Source: Pelatocladus maniniholoensis HA4357-MV3 (GTDB taxonomy: Bacteria > Cyanobacteriota > Cyanobacteriia > Cyanobacteriales > Nostocaceae). Taken from it: DNA of 36,481 nt. Both the position numbers and the translations under genes were made by a program. A model generated the notes under the pieces. That model was given only the letters and a program-made list of their open reading frames with translations. It was not told the origin of the DNA and searched no databases. Positions 16,119 to 24,096 of the stretch are shown one piece after another. Location of the stretch: the NCBI GenBank assembly GCA_019359115.1, contig JAHHHW010000134.1:1-36481 (forward strand). The letters run 5' to 3'. The stretch's first letter is position 1. Each line of letters starts with the position of its first letter.

Positions 16119-16152
16119 ATCCCACTCCTTTTTTTAGGGAGTGGGATTTTTA
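16119..16152 (+). terminator. intrinsic terminator of psbU
   Basis: ATCCCACTCC (16119-16128) and GGAGTGGGAT (16138-16147) followed by TTTTT. Downstream, 16165-16206 is G- and A-rich with three copies of GGAAGACAA-type short repeats. Confidence 0.9.
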
Positions 16153-16362
16153 TGTTTTTGCAAACAAGGGAAGGGGGACAAGGAAGACAAGGAAGACAAG
16201 GAAGAAAGGTTGCGCTGTATGAGCGCAACTTCGTGTGAGTGAGTGCAAAATAATCCTTCAGACATACAGAAATTTCAGGTAAACCAGATTTTGGAAAGAT
16301 GAATCTGTACCCTTATTCTTTTTAAACTGTTTGCAGAACAAAATGATAAGGAGCAAAAATTC

Positions 16363-16563
16363 ATGTCTGCTGAAGGAAACAAAAAAGAAACTACACCATC
16401 TAATTCTGGTGCTGCTTCTGGTGGTTATCAAACCCCCGTTGAAGAAGATATCCGCAAAACTGGTAACGCAGCTCAATCTGATGCTAAACAATCAGCTACA
16501 CCAGAAGCGCCAGGGGAAGATACCGTAGCAGGTAGTCCCAATCAAGGAACAGAGTCCCGTTAA
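16363..16563 (+). CDS. small disordered hydrophilic protein (66 aa)
   Basis: ATG at 16363 with AAGGAG 8-9 bases upstream. MSAEGNKKETTPSNSGAASG, then YQTPVEEDIRKTGNAA; Gly about 12%, rich in Ser, Thr, Glu, Ala, Pro; no Cys, Phe or Trp. Predicted fully disordered. The composition meets the loose description of hydrophilins (high Gly, high hydrophilicity), but this is inference. A terminator follows. Confidence 0.7.
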   Translation: MSAEGNKKETTPSNSGAASGGYQTPVEEDIRKTGNAAQSDAKQSATPEAPGEDTVAGSPNQGTESR

Positions 16564-16634
16564 TTGCTTGACGCTCTCTTCAAAAGCCAACTCGTGGAAT
16601 CATCATCTAGATGAGTGCGTTAGCAAAAATTATT

Positions 16635-16680
16635 GAGTGGGGTTGTGTCTATCGAAGACACACTTTCCACTCTATTTTTA
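16635..16680 (+). terminator. intrinsic terminator
   Basis: A long stem: GAGTGG (16635-16640) pairs with CCACTC, and GTGTCT with AGACAC inside, around a short ATCGA loop, followed by TATTTTTA. Confidence 0.8.
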
Positions 16681-16779
16681 TACTTAAAAATTTTTTGATA
16701 CACCAAAAGTGTTAGTAATTTATCTGAAAAAAAGAGGTTGCTTATATATGAATAGATATCATTCTATACTAAAAAAATT

Positions 16780-17325
16780 ATGCAACCGAGAGTTTGGGCT
16801 TGTAGCATTGGATTGGCTTTGTCTTGGCTGATATCACCAGTTATGGGTGTAGAAGTACTCAAGCTTCCCAGTAGACAAGCACAGAATTCTATAACTGCTA
16901 AACCAATTGTTGTCAGTAAAGCTGAATTTGGGGTTATCAGAGTTGAAAAAGGTGGAAAGACTACTCTTATCCCCACAAAAAAAATACCACTTCAAGAGGG
17001 AGTTGCATATGGCTGGCGGATTCAACTCAAGGACTACCAAGGTGAGATAACATGGCGGGAAGTCCTTCAGTTACCAAAACCTCCTGAAAGTTGGGCTACA
17101 AGTAACACTGAAAATTTCTCATTGTCACCTGACGGCAGAGCAGCAAATATTCAACGCACAGATAAAATCAAAGATGGTGTAATTAAAAACTCTTGGACGA
17201 TCGCAAATGGTGATCCTGTAGGTAAGCATAAGATAGAAGTTTATATTGGCGATCGCCGTATTGCTACTTTTGAATTTGAGGTAGTTCCTCCAATCAGACT
17301 ACAAAAGCCAACTCCAAAAGCATAA
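16780..17325 (+). CDS. secreted beta-rich protein of unknown function
   Basis: 181 aa, family not recognised. The N-terminus MQPRVWACSIGLALSWLISPVMG looks like a signal peptide with cleavage around residue 23. The rest is beta-rich and Ig-like in pattern: GVAYGWRIQLKDYQGEITW, SLSPDGRAANIQRTDKI and VGKHKIEVYIGDRRIATF. No catalytic motif and no Cys after the signal. The basic C-terminus is RLQKPTPKA. It stands alone 79 bp before nuiA on the same strand. Probably periplasmic or exported. Confidence 0.7.
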   Translation: MQPRVWACSIGLALSWLISPVMGVEVLKLPSRQAQNSITAKPIVVSKAEFGVIRVEKGGKTTLIPTKKIPLQEGVAYGWRIQLKDYQGEITWREVLQLPKPPESWATSNTENFSLSPDGRAANIQRTDKIKDGVIKNSWTIANGDPVGKHKIEVYIGDRRIATFEFEVVPPIRLQKPTPKA

Positions 17326-17403
17326 TTGTAAGTTTTGATATGTATACTAGGAAATGTTTTGTATAAGTTCATCAGTCAACAAAAGACTTGGAGAATTTAG
17401 CCA

Positions 17404-17808
17404 ATGAGTAATGCAGAAGTTGCTACAAAACTTAAAGAAGCTGCTGATACTTTATTAATGCCTAGTGAATCCGAATTTCCTTTTGAATCAGTTCACTGGC
17501 AAATTGCTCAACAAACGCCTTTAACTCCTAATCAAATTTTAGAATTCACAGATCATTCCTTGGATGTACCAGTAGAAGTGGTGGATGTGGACTATTTTTT
17601 TAGAAATATTGCTGTTGAGCAAGAATGGCATGATGATCAACAAAAAGAAAATGTTAAAAAATATAAGAAGCTTGTTGAAACTATCAAAAGTAACCTCAGC
17701 GACATTCAGGTTTACCGCGTTGGAAGAATAAACATTGATGTCTATATTGTTGGCAAAACAGACTCAGGTAATTTAGCAGGCTTATCAACCAAACTGGTAG
17801 AAACCTGA
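17404..17808 (+). CDS. nuiA: nuclease A inhibitor NuiA
   Basis: 134 aa, almost the size of Anabaena NuiA (135). The N-terminal helix is followed by SESEFPFESVHW, and the end is DVYIVGKTDSGNLAGLSTK-LVET with a terminal Thr. In the published NucA/NuiA complex, a Glu in this acidic SESE stretch and the C-terminal Thr carboxylate or hydroxyl contact the nuclease active site and its metal; both are kept (Glu22 and Thr134). It inhibits the nuclease encoded convergently by the next gene, keeping any cytoplasmic nuclease silent. GGAG lies about 10 bases before the ATG. Confidence 0.92.
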   Translation: MSNAEVATKLKEAADTLLMPSESEFPFESVHWQIAQQTPLTPNQILEFTDHSLDVPVEVVDVDYFFRNIAVEQEWHDDQQKENVKKYKKLVETIKSNLSDIQVYRVGRINIDVYIVGKTDSGNLAGLSTKLVET

Positions 17809-17839
17809 TAATTAAAGATTAGCAATTAATAAAAATACT

Positions 17840-17865
17840 AACCCGTCTAATATTTAAGACGGGTT
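17840..17865. terminator. bidirectional terminator between nuiA and nucA
   Basis: AACCCGTCT (17840-17848) and AGACGGGTT (17857-17865), perfect 9-bp stem, eight-base AT loop, T-rich on the right and A-rich on the left, so it can end both convergent genes. Confidence 0.85.
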
Positions 17866-17887
17866 ATTCTTTGAGTGCTATTAAGTT

Positions 17888-18733
17888 TTACTGATTATCA
17901 ACTCTAGCTTCAATCGTGTTTTCAATTATATCCGAAACATTAGAAAACAAGTTGTAACCTGTTCTTGCTTCAATTGTATCTACACTAACTCTGTACGAAC
18001 GCCAGTCATTGTATCTAATCCCTTGGTCATTTGGCATATCGACAGCGATGACTCGTGTATTAACTGTTACGCCGCTAATCCCAAGTCCAGGTTGATTCAA
18101 GACTAGAATAGCTTTCCAAACTCTGTCTGGTACTGTAACTCTACCACTTGAAATCGTGCTAGCCCCACCATTAGAACCAGTTCCACCTGAGCCGTATCCA
18201 CCAGAAATAATATATAGTTCTTTTCCCTCGTAAATTACTAAATCTCTGCTGTAATTTTCTAAATTCGCCCAGGGACCTTGATTATTATCAGGAGCTTGGG
18301 GAACTATATTTGTCATCAAAAATGTTGCGGAGTTGTTCGCAATTGTGTTTGTCCGATCTGCTGAGGGTGTCATATGCCCTCTATCAAATCCGCTACCAGT
18401 GTAATCCGAACTACTGACTTGATAGCAACCATTTGGTAGTGTGGTATCAGCACGAAAATTATCCTGGCGAGGTGCGCTCCCTAGCCAAGACGAATTTAAC
18501 TGCCAACTAACCCAGTTTGGTATACCTCTACTACAGTGGTGTGATGTTGCGTATTGTGACTTAACTAATAAATAGTTACTCAGGCTAGAACTTCCTGCAT
18601 TGCTAGGATTACCCATTGTTAAATGCACGGAAGTTTGGGCAGGTGCAGGAGTAGGTAAAGTTGCAAGTAAAACAGCAAGCAGACAAGCAGATGCACAAGA
18701 AATCAGGAAAGTCGAAAACTTCGCTTTCTTCAT
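17888..18733 (-). CDS. nucA: secreted DNA/RNA non-specific endonuclease, NucA type
   Basis: 281 aa. The signal peptide ends near APAQ (residue 33). The DNA/RNA non-specific endonuclease domain has the beta-beta-alpha-metal motif: DRGH with catalytic His120, then PQAPDNNQGPWANLE with Asn151 (metal ligand) and Glu159. These correspond to His124, Asn155 and Glu163 of Anabaena NucA with a constant shift of four. It cuts DNA and RNA outside the cytoplasm. The matching inhibitor gene nuiA is convergent next to it. All catalytic residues are intact. Confidence 0.95.
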   Translation of the reverse strand: MKKAKFSTFLISCASACLLAVLLATLPTPAPAQTSVHLTMGNPSNAGSSSLSNYLLVKSQYATSHHCSRGIPNWVSWQLNSSWLGSAPRQDNFRADTTLPNGCYQVSSSDYTGSGFDRGHMTPSADRTNTIANNSATFLMTNIVPQAPDNNQGPWANLENYSRDLVIYEGKELYIISGGYGSGGTGSNGGASTISSGRVTVPDRVWKAILVLNQPGLGISGVTVNTRVIAVDMPNDQGIRYNDWRSYRVSVDTIEARTGYNLFSNVSDIIENTIEARVDNQ

Positions 18734-18991
18734 AACTATCTACTTGAGGTTGTGATGATGTTTATTTTTTATCTCACGAGAGAGAATAAGCTTTACAAAT
18801 TAATTCTGAGTTAAATTAAAAATAAATATTAGTTAATATAAATCTGAAATTAGAAAATTTATTTCTAAGTAAATACTATTTTGCTTGTATAAAAATCCTG
18901 TCAGAAGAGTGTTTGAAAATTGTTATCGTAGATGAAATTTTTTTACTAAAATTCATTTGTTTAGAGCGATCGCTTCCCTTGATATCCCACA
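18734..18991. other. nucA promoter region, AT-rich
   Basis: AT-rich region carrying presumably the nucA promoter (minus strand). One HIP1 octamer at about 18966. No gene seen. Confidence 0.5.
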
Positions 18992-19021
18992 ACAAAAAAC
19001 CTCAGCGTTAAGCACTGAGGT
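18992..19021 (-). terminator. terminator of the Ssl1498-like gene
   Basis: ACCTCAG (18999-19005) and CTGAGGT (19015-19021). On the minus strand the stem is followed by TTTTTTG. Confidence 0.8.
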
Positions 19022-19071
19022 AACAGAGAAGTATGAATGACGATAAGAGATATAGCGAGAAACAAAAAATC

Positions 19072-19242
19072 TTAGCTAACGCTAAAACCAAGCAAAATTA
19101 GAGTAGTGACAATTAGAGAAGCAAAAACGGCTTGGATAACGTATTTACGTTGTTCCCAAATTGCAGGGTACTCGGCATAGTACATCTTGGGTTCAGTTGC
19201 GTAGTTATTGAGAACGCCATCTTCATTAACAGTGGTATACAT
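19072..19242 (-). CDS. Ssl1498-family light-harvesting-like protein
   Basis: 56 aa from the ATG at 19242 (MYTTVNEDGVLNNYATEPKM), with AAGGA about 10 bases upstream; a longer reading frame upstream lacks support. The N-terminal GVLNNYATEPKMY pattern is shared with high-light-inducible proteins, followed by one membrane helix (about 36-55) ending GFSVS. It lacks the ExxNxR chlorophyll-binding helix of true Hlips, which fits the Ssl1498-like family. It is probably a thylakoid membrane protein, perhaps linked to PSII assembly or light stress. A perfect 18-bp palindrome lies 39 bp upstream. Confidence 0.78.
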   Translation of the reverse strand: MYTTVNEDGVLNNYATEPKMYYAEYPAIWEQRKYVIQAVFASLIVTTLILLGFSVS

Positions 19243-19280
19243 AAGTTTGTTTTCCTTTATTTGTTTCTTTATGTAAATAA

Positions 19281-19298
19281 ATATAACAATATTGTTAT
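19281..19298. promoter_or_regulatory. perfect 18-bp palindrome upstream of the Ssl1498-like gene
   Basis: TATAACAATATTGTTATA reads the same on both strands. It lies in the expected promoter zone of the minus-strand gene (start 19242). It could be an operator; the binding protein is unknown. Being AT-rich, it could arise by chance more readily than a mixed sequence. Confidence 0.45.
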
Positions 19299-19400
19299 AA
19301 AAGGTCAAGATGAATTGACAAAAAAATGCTGATGCCGTTGATAAGAGTCACTTATCAGGGATGGGGGAGTTAGAAAGCACGGGATATACCCCAACTAAAG

Positions 19401-19424
19401 CCCAGTCACAACTGCTGGGTTTTT
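19401..19424 (+). terminator. orphan terminator-like hairpin
   Basis: CCCAG (19401-19405) and CTGGG (19415-19419) followed by TTTTT. No intact plus-strand gene precedes it, so it may be a relic of a lost gene. Confidence 0.45.
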
Positions 19425-19439
19425 GAGTTTGAGTGAGGT

Positions 19440-19511
19440 GATGGCAGCGATGTTCAAGTGATTGGTCAAGCTATCCGCAAACATTGGGGCATTGAAAACG
19501 AGGCTCATTAA
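19440..19511 (+). pseudogene. short ISAs1-type transposase fragment
   Basis: About 23 codons read GQAIRKHWGIENEAH before a stop. HWGIEN is the hallmark near the C-terminal part of ISAs1-family transposases (usually HWGIENSLHWVLD). Both sides are missing. The fragment overlaps the stop of the downstream hydrolase gene. Confidence 0.45.
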
Positions 19512-20293
19512 TTCAAAAAGTTTTCTGCTTCTAGAATTTGCCAGAGATTAACATCCGTTTCGACTAGACAGGCATGACCACTGTGAGGTAAAATTACTGA
19601 TTGAGAATTTGGAAAAATCTTAGTTAAGCGTTGAGCTTCTGCTTGTGAAGGTAAAATTCGGTCATGTTTACTAGCAATCAGAAAAACAGGTTGGGTAATA
19701 TAAGATAATTTTTTTTCGTCAATTGTAAATTCTGTTAAAAGGGAAAGACGTTGTTCGGCTGTTTTCTTCGGTGCAGAACTGACTGCTTTAAATAATACTT
19801 CTCTTGCAGTAGAAGAAAGTCGATTTACAGGAGCAAGAAAAGACACAGCTATAAATGAAGAAATTTTATAAAAAAAGTTAGGCGTATAAGGAAACAAAAG
19901 TGAGCCGAGATTAAGCCAAGGTACGCAATGAAATGAAGAAGCAGAATTTATTAAAACAAATCGAGCAAACATTTCAGGGATTTTCTGCATTACTTTCAGT
20001 GCTATGCAAGCACCAAAAGATTCACCACACAAGTAAACAGAAGTTCGAGGTACTTTTTTTAGTTCGGCTTGAGTCAGAGATATTACTTCCTCCGCTAGCT
20101 TATCCCAGCTTGTAAGCTCATCTGCTGGAATAACAAAGCAGCGAACATCAAAAGCAGCTTCTAAACCTAATGTTTGAATACGCATCATCTCCTTTCCTGT
20201 CTCATCCATTCCTGGTAAAAATACCAAAAGTGGATAAGTTGGATTGGAAAGTCGAGGAGTAAAAAAATAAGGATGACTATTAGTTTTGGACAT
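19508..20293 (-). CDS. alpha/beta hydrolase, phytyl-ester-synthase esterase-domain type
   Basis: 261 aa. LLVFLPGMDETGKEM near the N-terminus (oxyanion loop), then PADELTSWDKL, the nucleophile elbow LCGESFGACIALK (Ser92), ASKHDRILP (acid) and PHSGHACLVE (His). These segments match the esterase half of plant phytyl ester synthases (PES) and DGAT2-linked hydrolases; here the acyltransferase half is absent. It may hydrolyse or transfer lipid or chlorophyll-derived acyl esters. Last gene of a minus-strand operon after the 68-aa gene (11 bp gap). Confidence 0.78.
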   Translation of the reverse strand: MSKTNSHPYFFTPRLSNPTYPLLVFLPGMDETGKEMMRIQTLGLEAAFDVRCFVIPADELTSWDKLAEEVISLTQAELKKVPRTSVYLCGESFGACIALKVMQKIPEMFARFVLINSASSFHCVPWLNLGSLLFPYTPNFFYKISSFIAVSFLAPVNRLSSTAREVLFKAVSSAPKKTAEQRLSLLTEFTIDEKKLSYITQPVFLIASKHDRILPSQAEAQRLTKIFPNSQSVILPHSGHACLVETDVNLWQILEAENFLN

Positions 20294-20304
20294 GGTGAAA
20301 AGCC

Positions 20305-20511
20305 TTAATTTTCATAGGGCGCTATTTCATTCCAGCTATATCCCATATAATTTGTCAGCTTAATTAGATTAGGGTTCCATTTTCGACGCAAAGATATGTA
20401 CAAATCAGCGCCAGTTTCTAAATTTGTTACTGTTTCTATTCCCTGATCTTGAAACTTTCTGACAGCACGATAATAACGCTTTCGCCAAACCTCTTCTAAG
20501 GATTCATTCAT
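20305..20511 (-). CDS. hypothetical 68-aa protein
   Basis: Unrecognised. MNESLEEVWRKRYYRAVRKF at the N-terminus is basic and helical; TNLETGADLYISLRRKWNPN follows; it ends NEIAPYEN. No Cys, no signal, no membrane segment. It lies 31 bp downstream of the GH13 gene and 11 bp before the esterase gene, so it is co-transcribed with them. Confidence 0.6.
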   Translation of the reverse strand: MNESLEEVWRKRYYRAVRKFQDQGIETVTNLETGADLYISLRRKWNPNLIKLTNYMGYSWNEIAPYEN

Positions 20512-20542
20512 CTAATTTTGCTGCTCTTATTGACCTGATAAA

Positions 20543-22195
20543 TTAAAGGTGTTCCCTACCAACGCGCACCCAACGGTAGCCATAGCCTTCAAGTTGTATA
20601 CCGCGTTCTGGATGTTTAATTGGCTCATAGGATTTATCTCCAAGCAAATCAATCCAATTGGATTCGCGAACGCTACTTAACTTGAGACTCACTGTACAAG
20701 CATCTGATGCCAGATTATGAAGGGCTACAACAGTTCCATCGCGCCACTGATAGCGTAGAGCCAAAACTCCTGAGTTGTCTGTCTCAATCAGTTCCCAATT
20801 TCCCCAACCAAACTCTGGACATTCTTTAAGCATCCGAATTGCTCGCTCCATCCAGTTTAAAAGTGAGTAGGGATCTCTGCGTTGAGCAATAACATTCAGG
20901 TGTGGGTAGCCATATTCCCCCTCCTTGATTACGGGTCGAATTAGTTGATCACTAGGAGCTGTCGAGAACCCTCCATTAGACTCTGCTGACCATTGCATTG
21001 GGGTACGGCTGGCGTCGCGTTGTTTCAACGATAAGTCGTCTCCCATGCCAATTTCTTCACCCGCCTTTAGGACTGGTGTTCCTGGCATAGTAAACATGAG
21101 GCTGTAGGCGAGACGAATCCGACGCTCGTCACCTTGAACTAAAGGTGGAAAGCGACGACGAATACCGCGATCGTAAATCCATACTTGCTCTTTATCCTGA
21201 TGAAATTTGGTTAATATATCTTCTCGCTCCGACTCAGAAAGCTTGTCCAACGACAATTCATCGTGATTGCGGATAAAGTGCGCCCACTGACAAATATCTG
21301 GAATTTCTGGTGCTGCTTTCAACCCTTTTATCAGAGGAGCCACCGCTTCACGAGCCAAGGCAAGCATGAGATACTGATTAACGATGAAGCTAAACAGCAT
21401 CTGCAATTTATCTCCATCGTCGAAATATTTTGGTACATCTTCCATTGGTACATTCGCTTCTGCCAGAATAATCGCATCTCCTCGTCGCCAGGAAAGAAAG
21501 TTTCGCATTTCTTTAAGATAGCGATAAGGGTCTTTAATATCTGCCTGTTTTTCAATACCCTTTAGCTCAATTAAGAACGGAGCCGCATCAACTCGAAAGC
21601 CAGAAATCCCTAGTTGCAACCAAAATCCCATGATTTTGTAGAATTCTTCTCTAACTTGGGGATTACCAATATTTAAATCTGCTTGATGCTCAAAGAAGCG
21701 GTGAAAGTAATAGGCCCCAGCTTCCTTGTTATATGTCCAGGTACTGTCTTGATAGCCAGGGAAAATAATTCCTTCGTCTGCATCAGCAGGTTTTTCCTTT
21801 GACCACACATAATAATCTCGGTATTTAGAATGCTGATCTTTGCAAGCAGCTTTAAACCAAGGATGGTCAATCGAGGTGTGATTGATTACTAAGTCAACAA
21901 TAACGCGCATACCGCGATCATTTGCCTGACGTAGAAATTCAACAAAGTCTCCTAATGTCCCCAAACGGGGATCTACATTGTAGTAATCCGTGATGTCATA
22001 GCCGTTATCTCGGTTTGGGGTAGGATAAAACGGCATGAGCCAAATACAGTTAATGCCTAAGCCTGCAATATAATCTAAGCGATCAATCAGTCCCTCAAAG
22101 TCTCCTATCCCATCACCGTTACCATCCATAAAGGTTTCGACATCAATGCAATAGATAACAGCGCTTTTGTACCAGAGGTCTAGCATAATAATCAC
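20543..22195 (-). CDS. GH13 trehalose-synthase-like enzyme
   Basis: 550 aa from GTG at 22195, chosen because GGAGG sits 8 bases before it. Alpha-amylase superfamily barrel: WYKSAVIYCIDVETFMDGNG with a Ca-site-like loop, DLVINHTS (region II), GFRVDAAPF with nucleophile Asp203, ILAEANV with acid/base Glu246 and FIRNHDELSLDKL with Asp312. The HTSIDHPWF and pattern of inserts are close to trehalose synthase (TreS, GH13_16), which interconverts maltose and trehalose. A C-terminal beta domain follows at about 450-550. No maltokinase domain is fused. A related hydrolase activity cannot be excluded. Confidence 0.82.
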   Translation of the reverse strand: MIIMLDLWYKSAVIYCIDVETFMDGNGDGIGDFEGLIDRLDYIAGLGINCIWLMPFYPTPNRDNGYDITDYYNVDPRLGTLGDFVEFLRQANDRGMRVIVDLVINHTSIDHPWFKAACKDQHSKYRDYYVWSKEKPADADEGIIFPGYQDSTWTYNKEAGAYYFHRFFEHQADLNIGNPQVREEFYKIMGFWLQLGISGFRVDAAPFLIELKGIEKQADIKDPYRYLKEMRNFLSWRRGDAIILAEANVPMEDVPKYFDDGDKLQMLFSFIVNQYLMLALAREAVAPLIKGLKAAPEIPDICQWAHFIRNHDELSLDKLSESEREDILTKFHQDKEQVWIYDRGIRRRFPPLVQGDERRIRLAYSLMFTMPGTPVLKAGEEIGMGDDLSLKQRDASRTPMQWSAESNGGFSTAPSDQLIRPVIKEGEYGYPHLNVIAQRRDPYSLLNWMERAIRMLKECPEFGWGNWELIETDNSGVLALRYQWRDGTVVALHNLASDACTVSLKLSSVRESNWIDLLGDKSYEPIKHPERGIQLEGYGYRWVRVGREHL

Positions 22196-22203
22196 AGCGA
22201 TCG

Positions 22204-22208
22204 CCTCC
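22204..22208 (-). promoter_or_regulatory. ribosome binding site deciding a GTG start
   Basis: GGAGG on the minus strand, 8 bases before the GTG at 22195; it is 17 bases before the in-frame ATG, which is too far. Confidence 0.65.
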
Positions 22209-22312
22209 GATATAGTATCTTTTTTTGGTTTTTCTCAAGTATCTGTCGATGGTGTTAGATTTACTATTGCGTTGGCGATCTTGCAGTACATCTCTACCTA
22301 TAAAATTTAGAT

Positions 22313-22978
22313 ATGAAGATTAGCCAAAGTCACCCTTGGACTCTGACAATAGAAGAAGCGATCGCTATCCAAGAAGAAATGCAAACTGAGGTGATCACCT
22401 CAGATCAACTCCAGAAATCTGTACAATATGTTGCTGGCGTTGATATGGGTTTTGAAGCTGATGGTACTATTAGCAGAGCAGCAGTAGCAGTACTGAGTTT
22501 TCCAGATTTAGAGTTACAAGAAACGAGTATAGCCCGCCGTCCGACATCTTTCCCCTACATCCCTGGTTTCCTTTCATTTCGGGAAATACCTGCTGTCTTG
22601 GATGCTTTAGAAACGATAAAAATTACACCAGATTTGATTTTATGCGATGGTCAAGGAATAGCCCATCCTCGAAGGTTTGGCATAGCTTGTCACCTGGGAG
22701 TAATCATAGATATACCTACTATCGGTGTAGCAAAATCACTCCTCATCGGTAAACATGAAGAACTTCCAGAAACACGAGGTAGTTGGCAACCCTTAATCCA
22801 TAAAGATGAAATAATTGGGGCAGTATTACGAACACGTGTTGGAGTCAAGCCTGTATATGTTTCTAGCGGACATCGCATTAGTTTAGCTACGGCAATTGAC
22901 TACGTATTATGTTGTACGCCAAAATATCGTTTACCAGAAACTACACGGATTGCTGATAAATTAGCAAGCGATCGCTAA
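22313..22978 (+). CDS. nfi: endonuclease V (deoxyinosine 3'-endonuclease)
   Basis: 221 aa, family length. Endonuclease V cuts DNA near deoxyinosine and starts repair of deaminated adenine. Motifs: YVAGVDMGF with catalytic Asp44, RRPTSFPYIPGFLSFREIP (Tyr-Ile-Pro wedge region and Glu), LILCDGQGIAHPRRFGIACH (second Asp), and IPTIGVAKSLLIG. Divergent from the GH13 gene with 117 bp between; single-gene unit. Nothing odd. Confidence 0.94.
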   Translation: MKISQSHPWTLTIEEAIAIQEEMQTEVITSDQLQKSVQYVAGVDMGFEADGTISRAAVAVLSFPDLELQETSIARRPTSFPYIPGFLSFREIPAVLDALETIKITPDLILCDGQGIAHPRRFGIACHLGVIIDIPTIGVAKSLLIGKHEELPETRGSWQPLIHKDEIIGAVLRTRVGVKPVYVSSGHRISLATAIDYVLCCTPKYRLPETTRIADKLASDR

Positions 22979-23229
22979 GTAAAAATCTGTACAAATTCGT
23001 AACAAATAAAATCATGGAAAACTCTGCAAATCTACGCGTTTAGTTTGCTACCTTGTGCGTTTCAAAACACTACGATTTTCCGCAAAGCAATACTAAGCAT
23101 ACTATTAATATTAGTTACTTTTTAAAGTTTCATCTAAATATGTTTTAATTAGTTGCTTACACCTGCCTCATCGTGTTAGGAATCGCACAGGGAGGAATTG
23201 TATTTAAAATATAGGTTTTGGGGAGAACA

Positions 23230-23943
23230 ATGAACGCACTAACTTTACAATGGCACGACGCAGGTCAAACTAAAACTCAGAAAATTCACAAAACACAGCC
23301 AAGCAAAAATCCTGGCACTATCCGTATTGGTCGCGATCCAGTCCGGTGTGATATTATTTTGAGTCATCCTACGGTATCAGGCTTACACATAGAAATCTTT
23401 TTTAACGCCGAACAGCAACGTTTTTTGATTAAAAATTTGCGTGAACAAAATCCTCCCCTTGTAGATGGACAGAAACTGGTACAAGGTGAAATGCCTTTGA
23501 GTGAAGGCAGCATTATTTATTTAGGACAACAACAACTCAAAGTCACAGAAATTTCTGTTCCAGGAGGTAGCACCGTACCACCAACAATTTTGACACCCCC
23601 ACAGCCACAAGCTACCAATCCTCCGCCAATTCCTGTAGCACAACCACAGATACATCACAATTATTACCAGCCCAAGCCCACACCACAATCACACCAACAA
23701 CCACAACCGCAGCTACATCCCAATTATCATCAGCCTGCACCACAACCACAAGTAGCAGCACATCATCACCATCATCCAGTCACACCCGCCGTACAACAGC
23801 AACCACAACCACAAGGGGTTTATGGATTGCAATGTCCCAGATGTAAAAAACTTTCCTCATATAAAAACTTGTTATTAGGCTGTCAGCACTGTGGTCATTC
23901 TTTGCAAGATGCCCTCAGTGTGTTAGTACCACCTAGTCGTTAG
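23230..23943 (+). CDS. FHA domain protein with C-terminal zinc ribbon
   Basis: 237 aa from ATG at 23230 (GGGGAGAACA just before). FHA domain about 1-108: IRIGRDPVRCDI, then PTVSGLHIEIFF with the phosphothreonine-binding Ser/His pattern, and LIKNLREQNPPLVDGQ. A Pro/Gln-rich linker with a run of His (HHHHHP) spans about 112-195. A zinc ribbon at the end has CPRC (202, 205) and CQHC (218, 221). The FHA sequence is closely similar to the one in the kinase at 28693. FraH, needed for filament integrity in Anabaena, has zinc ribbon, Pro-rich linker and FHA in the opposite order. Confidence 0.87.
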   Translation: MNALTLQWHDAGQTKTQKIHKTQPSKNPGTIRIGRDPVRCDIILSHPTVSGLHIEIFFNAEQQRFLIKNLREQNPPLVDGQKLVQGEMPLSEGSIIYLGQQQLKVTEISVPGGSTVPPTILTPPQPQATNPPPIPVAQPQIHHNYYQPKPTPQSHQQPQPQLHPNYHQPAPQPQVAAHHHHHPVTPAVQQQPQPQGVYGLQCPRCKKLSSYKNLLLGCQHCGHSLQDALSVLVPPSR

Positions 23944-23952
23944 AGACAAAAC

Positions 23953-23979
23953 AATTAAAAATTAAAAATTAAAAATTGG
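23953..23979. repeat. short heptamer array (AATTAAA)x3
   Basis: Three AATTAAA heptads then AATTGGG, followed by GA-rich heptad-like sequence to about 24010, between two FHA genes. Same 7-base period as at 1467 and 26119. Confidence 0.75.
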
Positions 23980-24096
23980 GAAGAAGGACAAGGCAGACAA
24001 GGGGGATGAGGAGAATAACTAATAACAATTGACAATTGACACTTGATCATTAACTAACTAATTTAAATATTTATTTGCTTATAAACAAAAATACTT

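Noticed and set aside
16331-16528. 65-aa frame overlapping the disordered 66-aa protein
   Set aside because: Different frame, no ribosome site, Lys/Leu-rich product without pattern; the 16363 start has AAGGAG.
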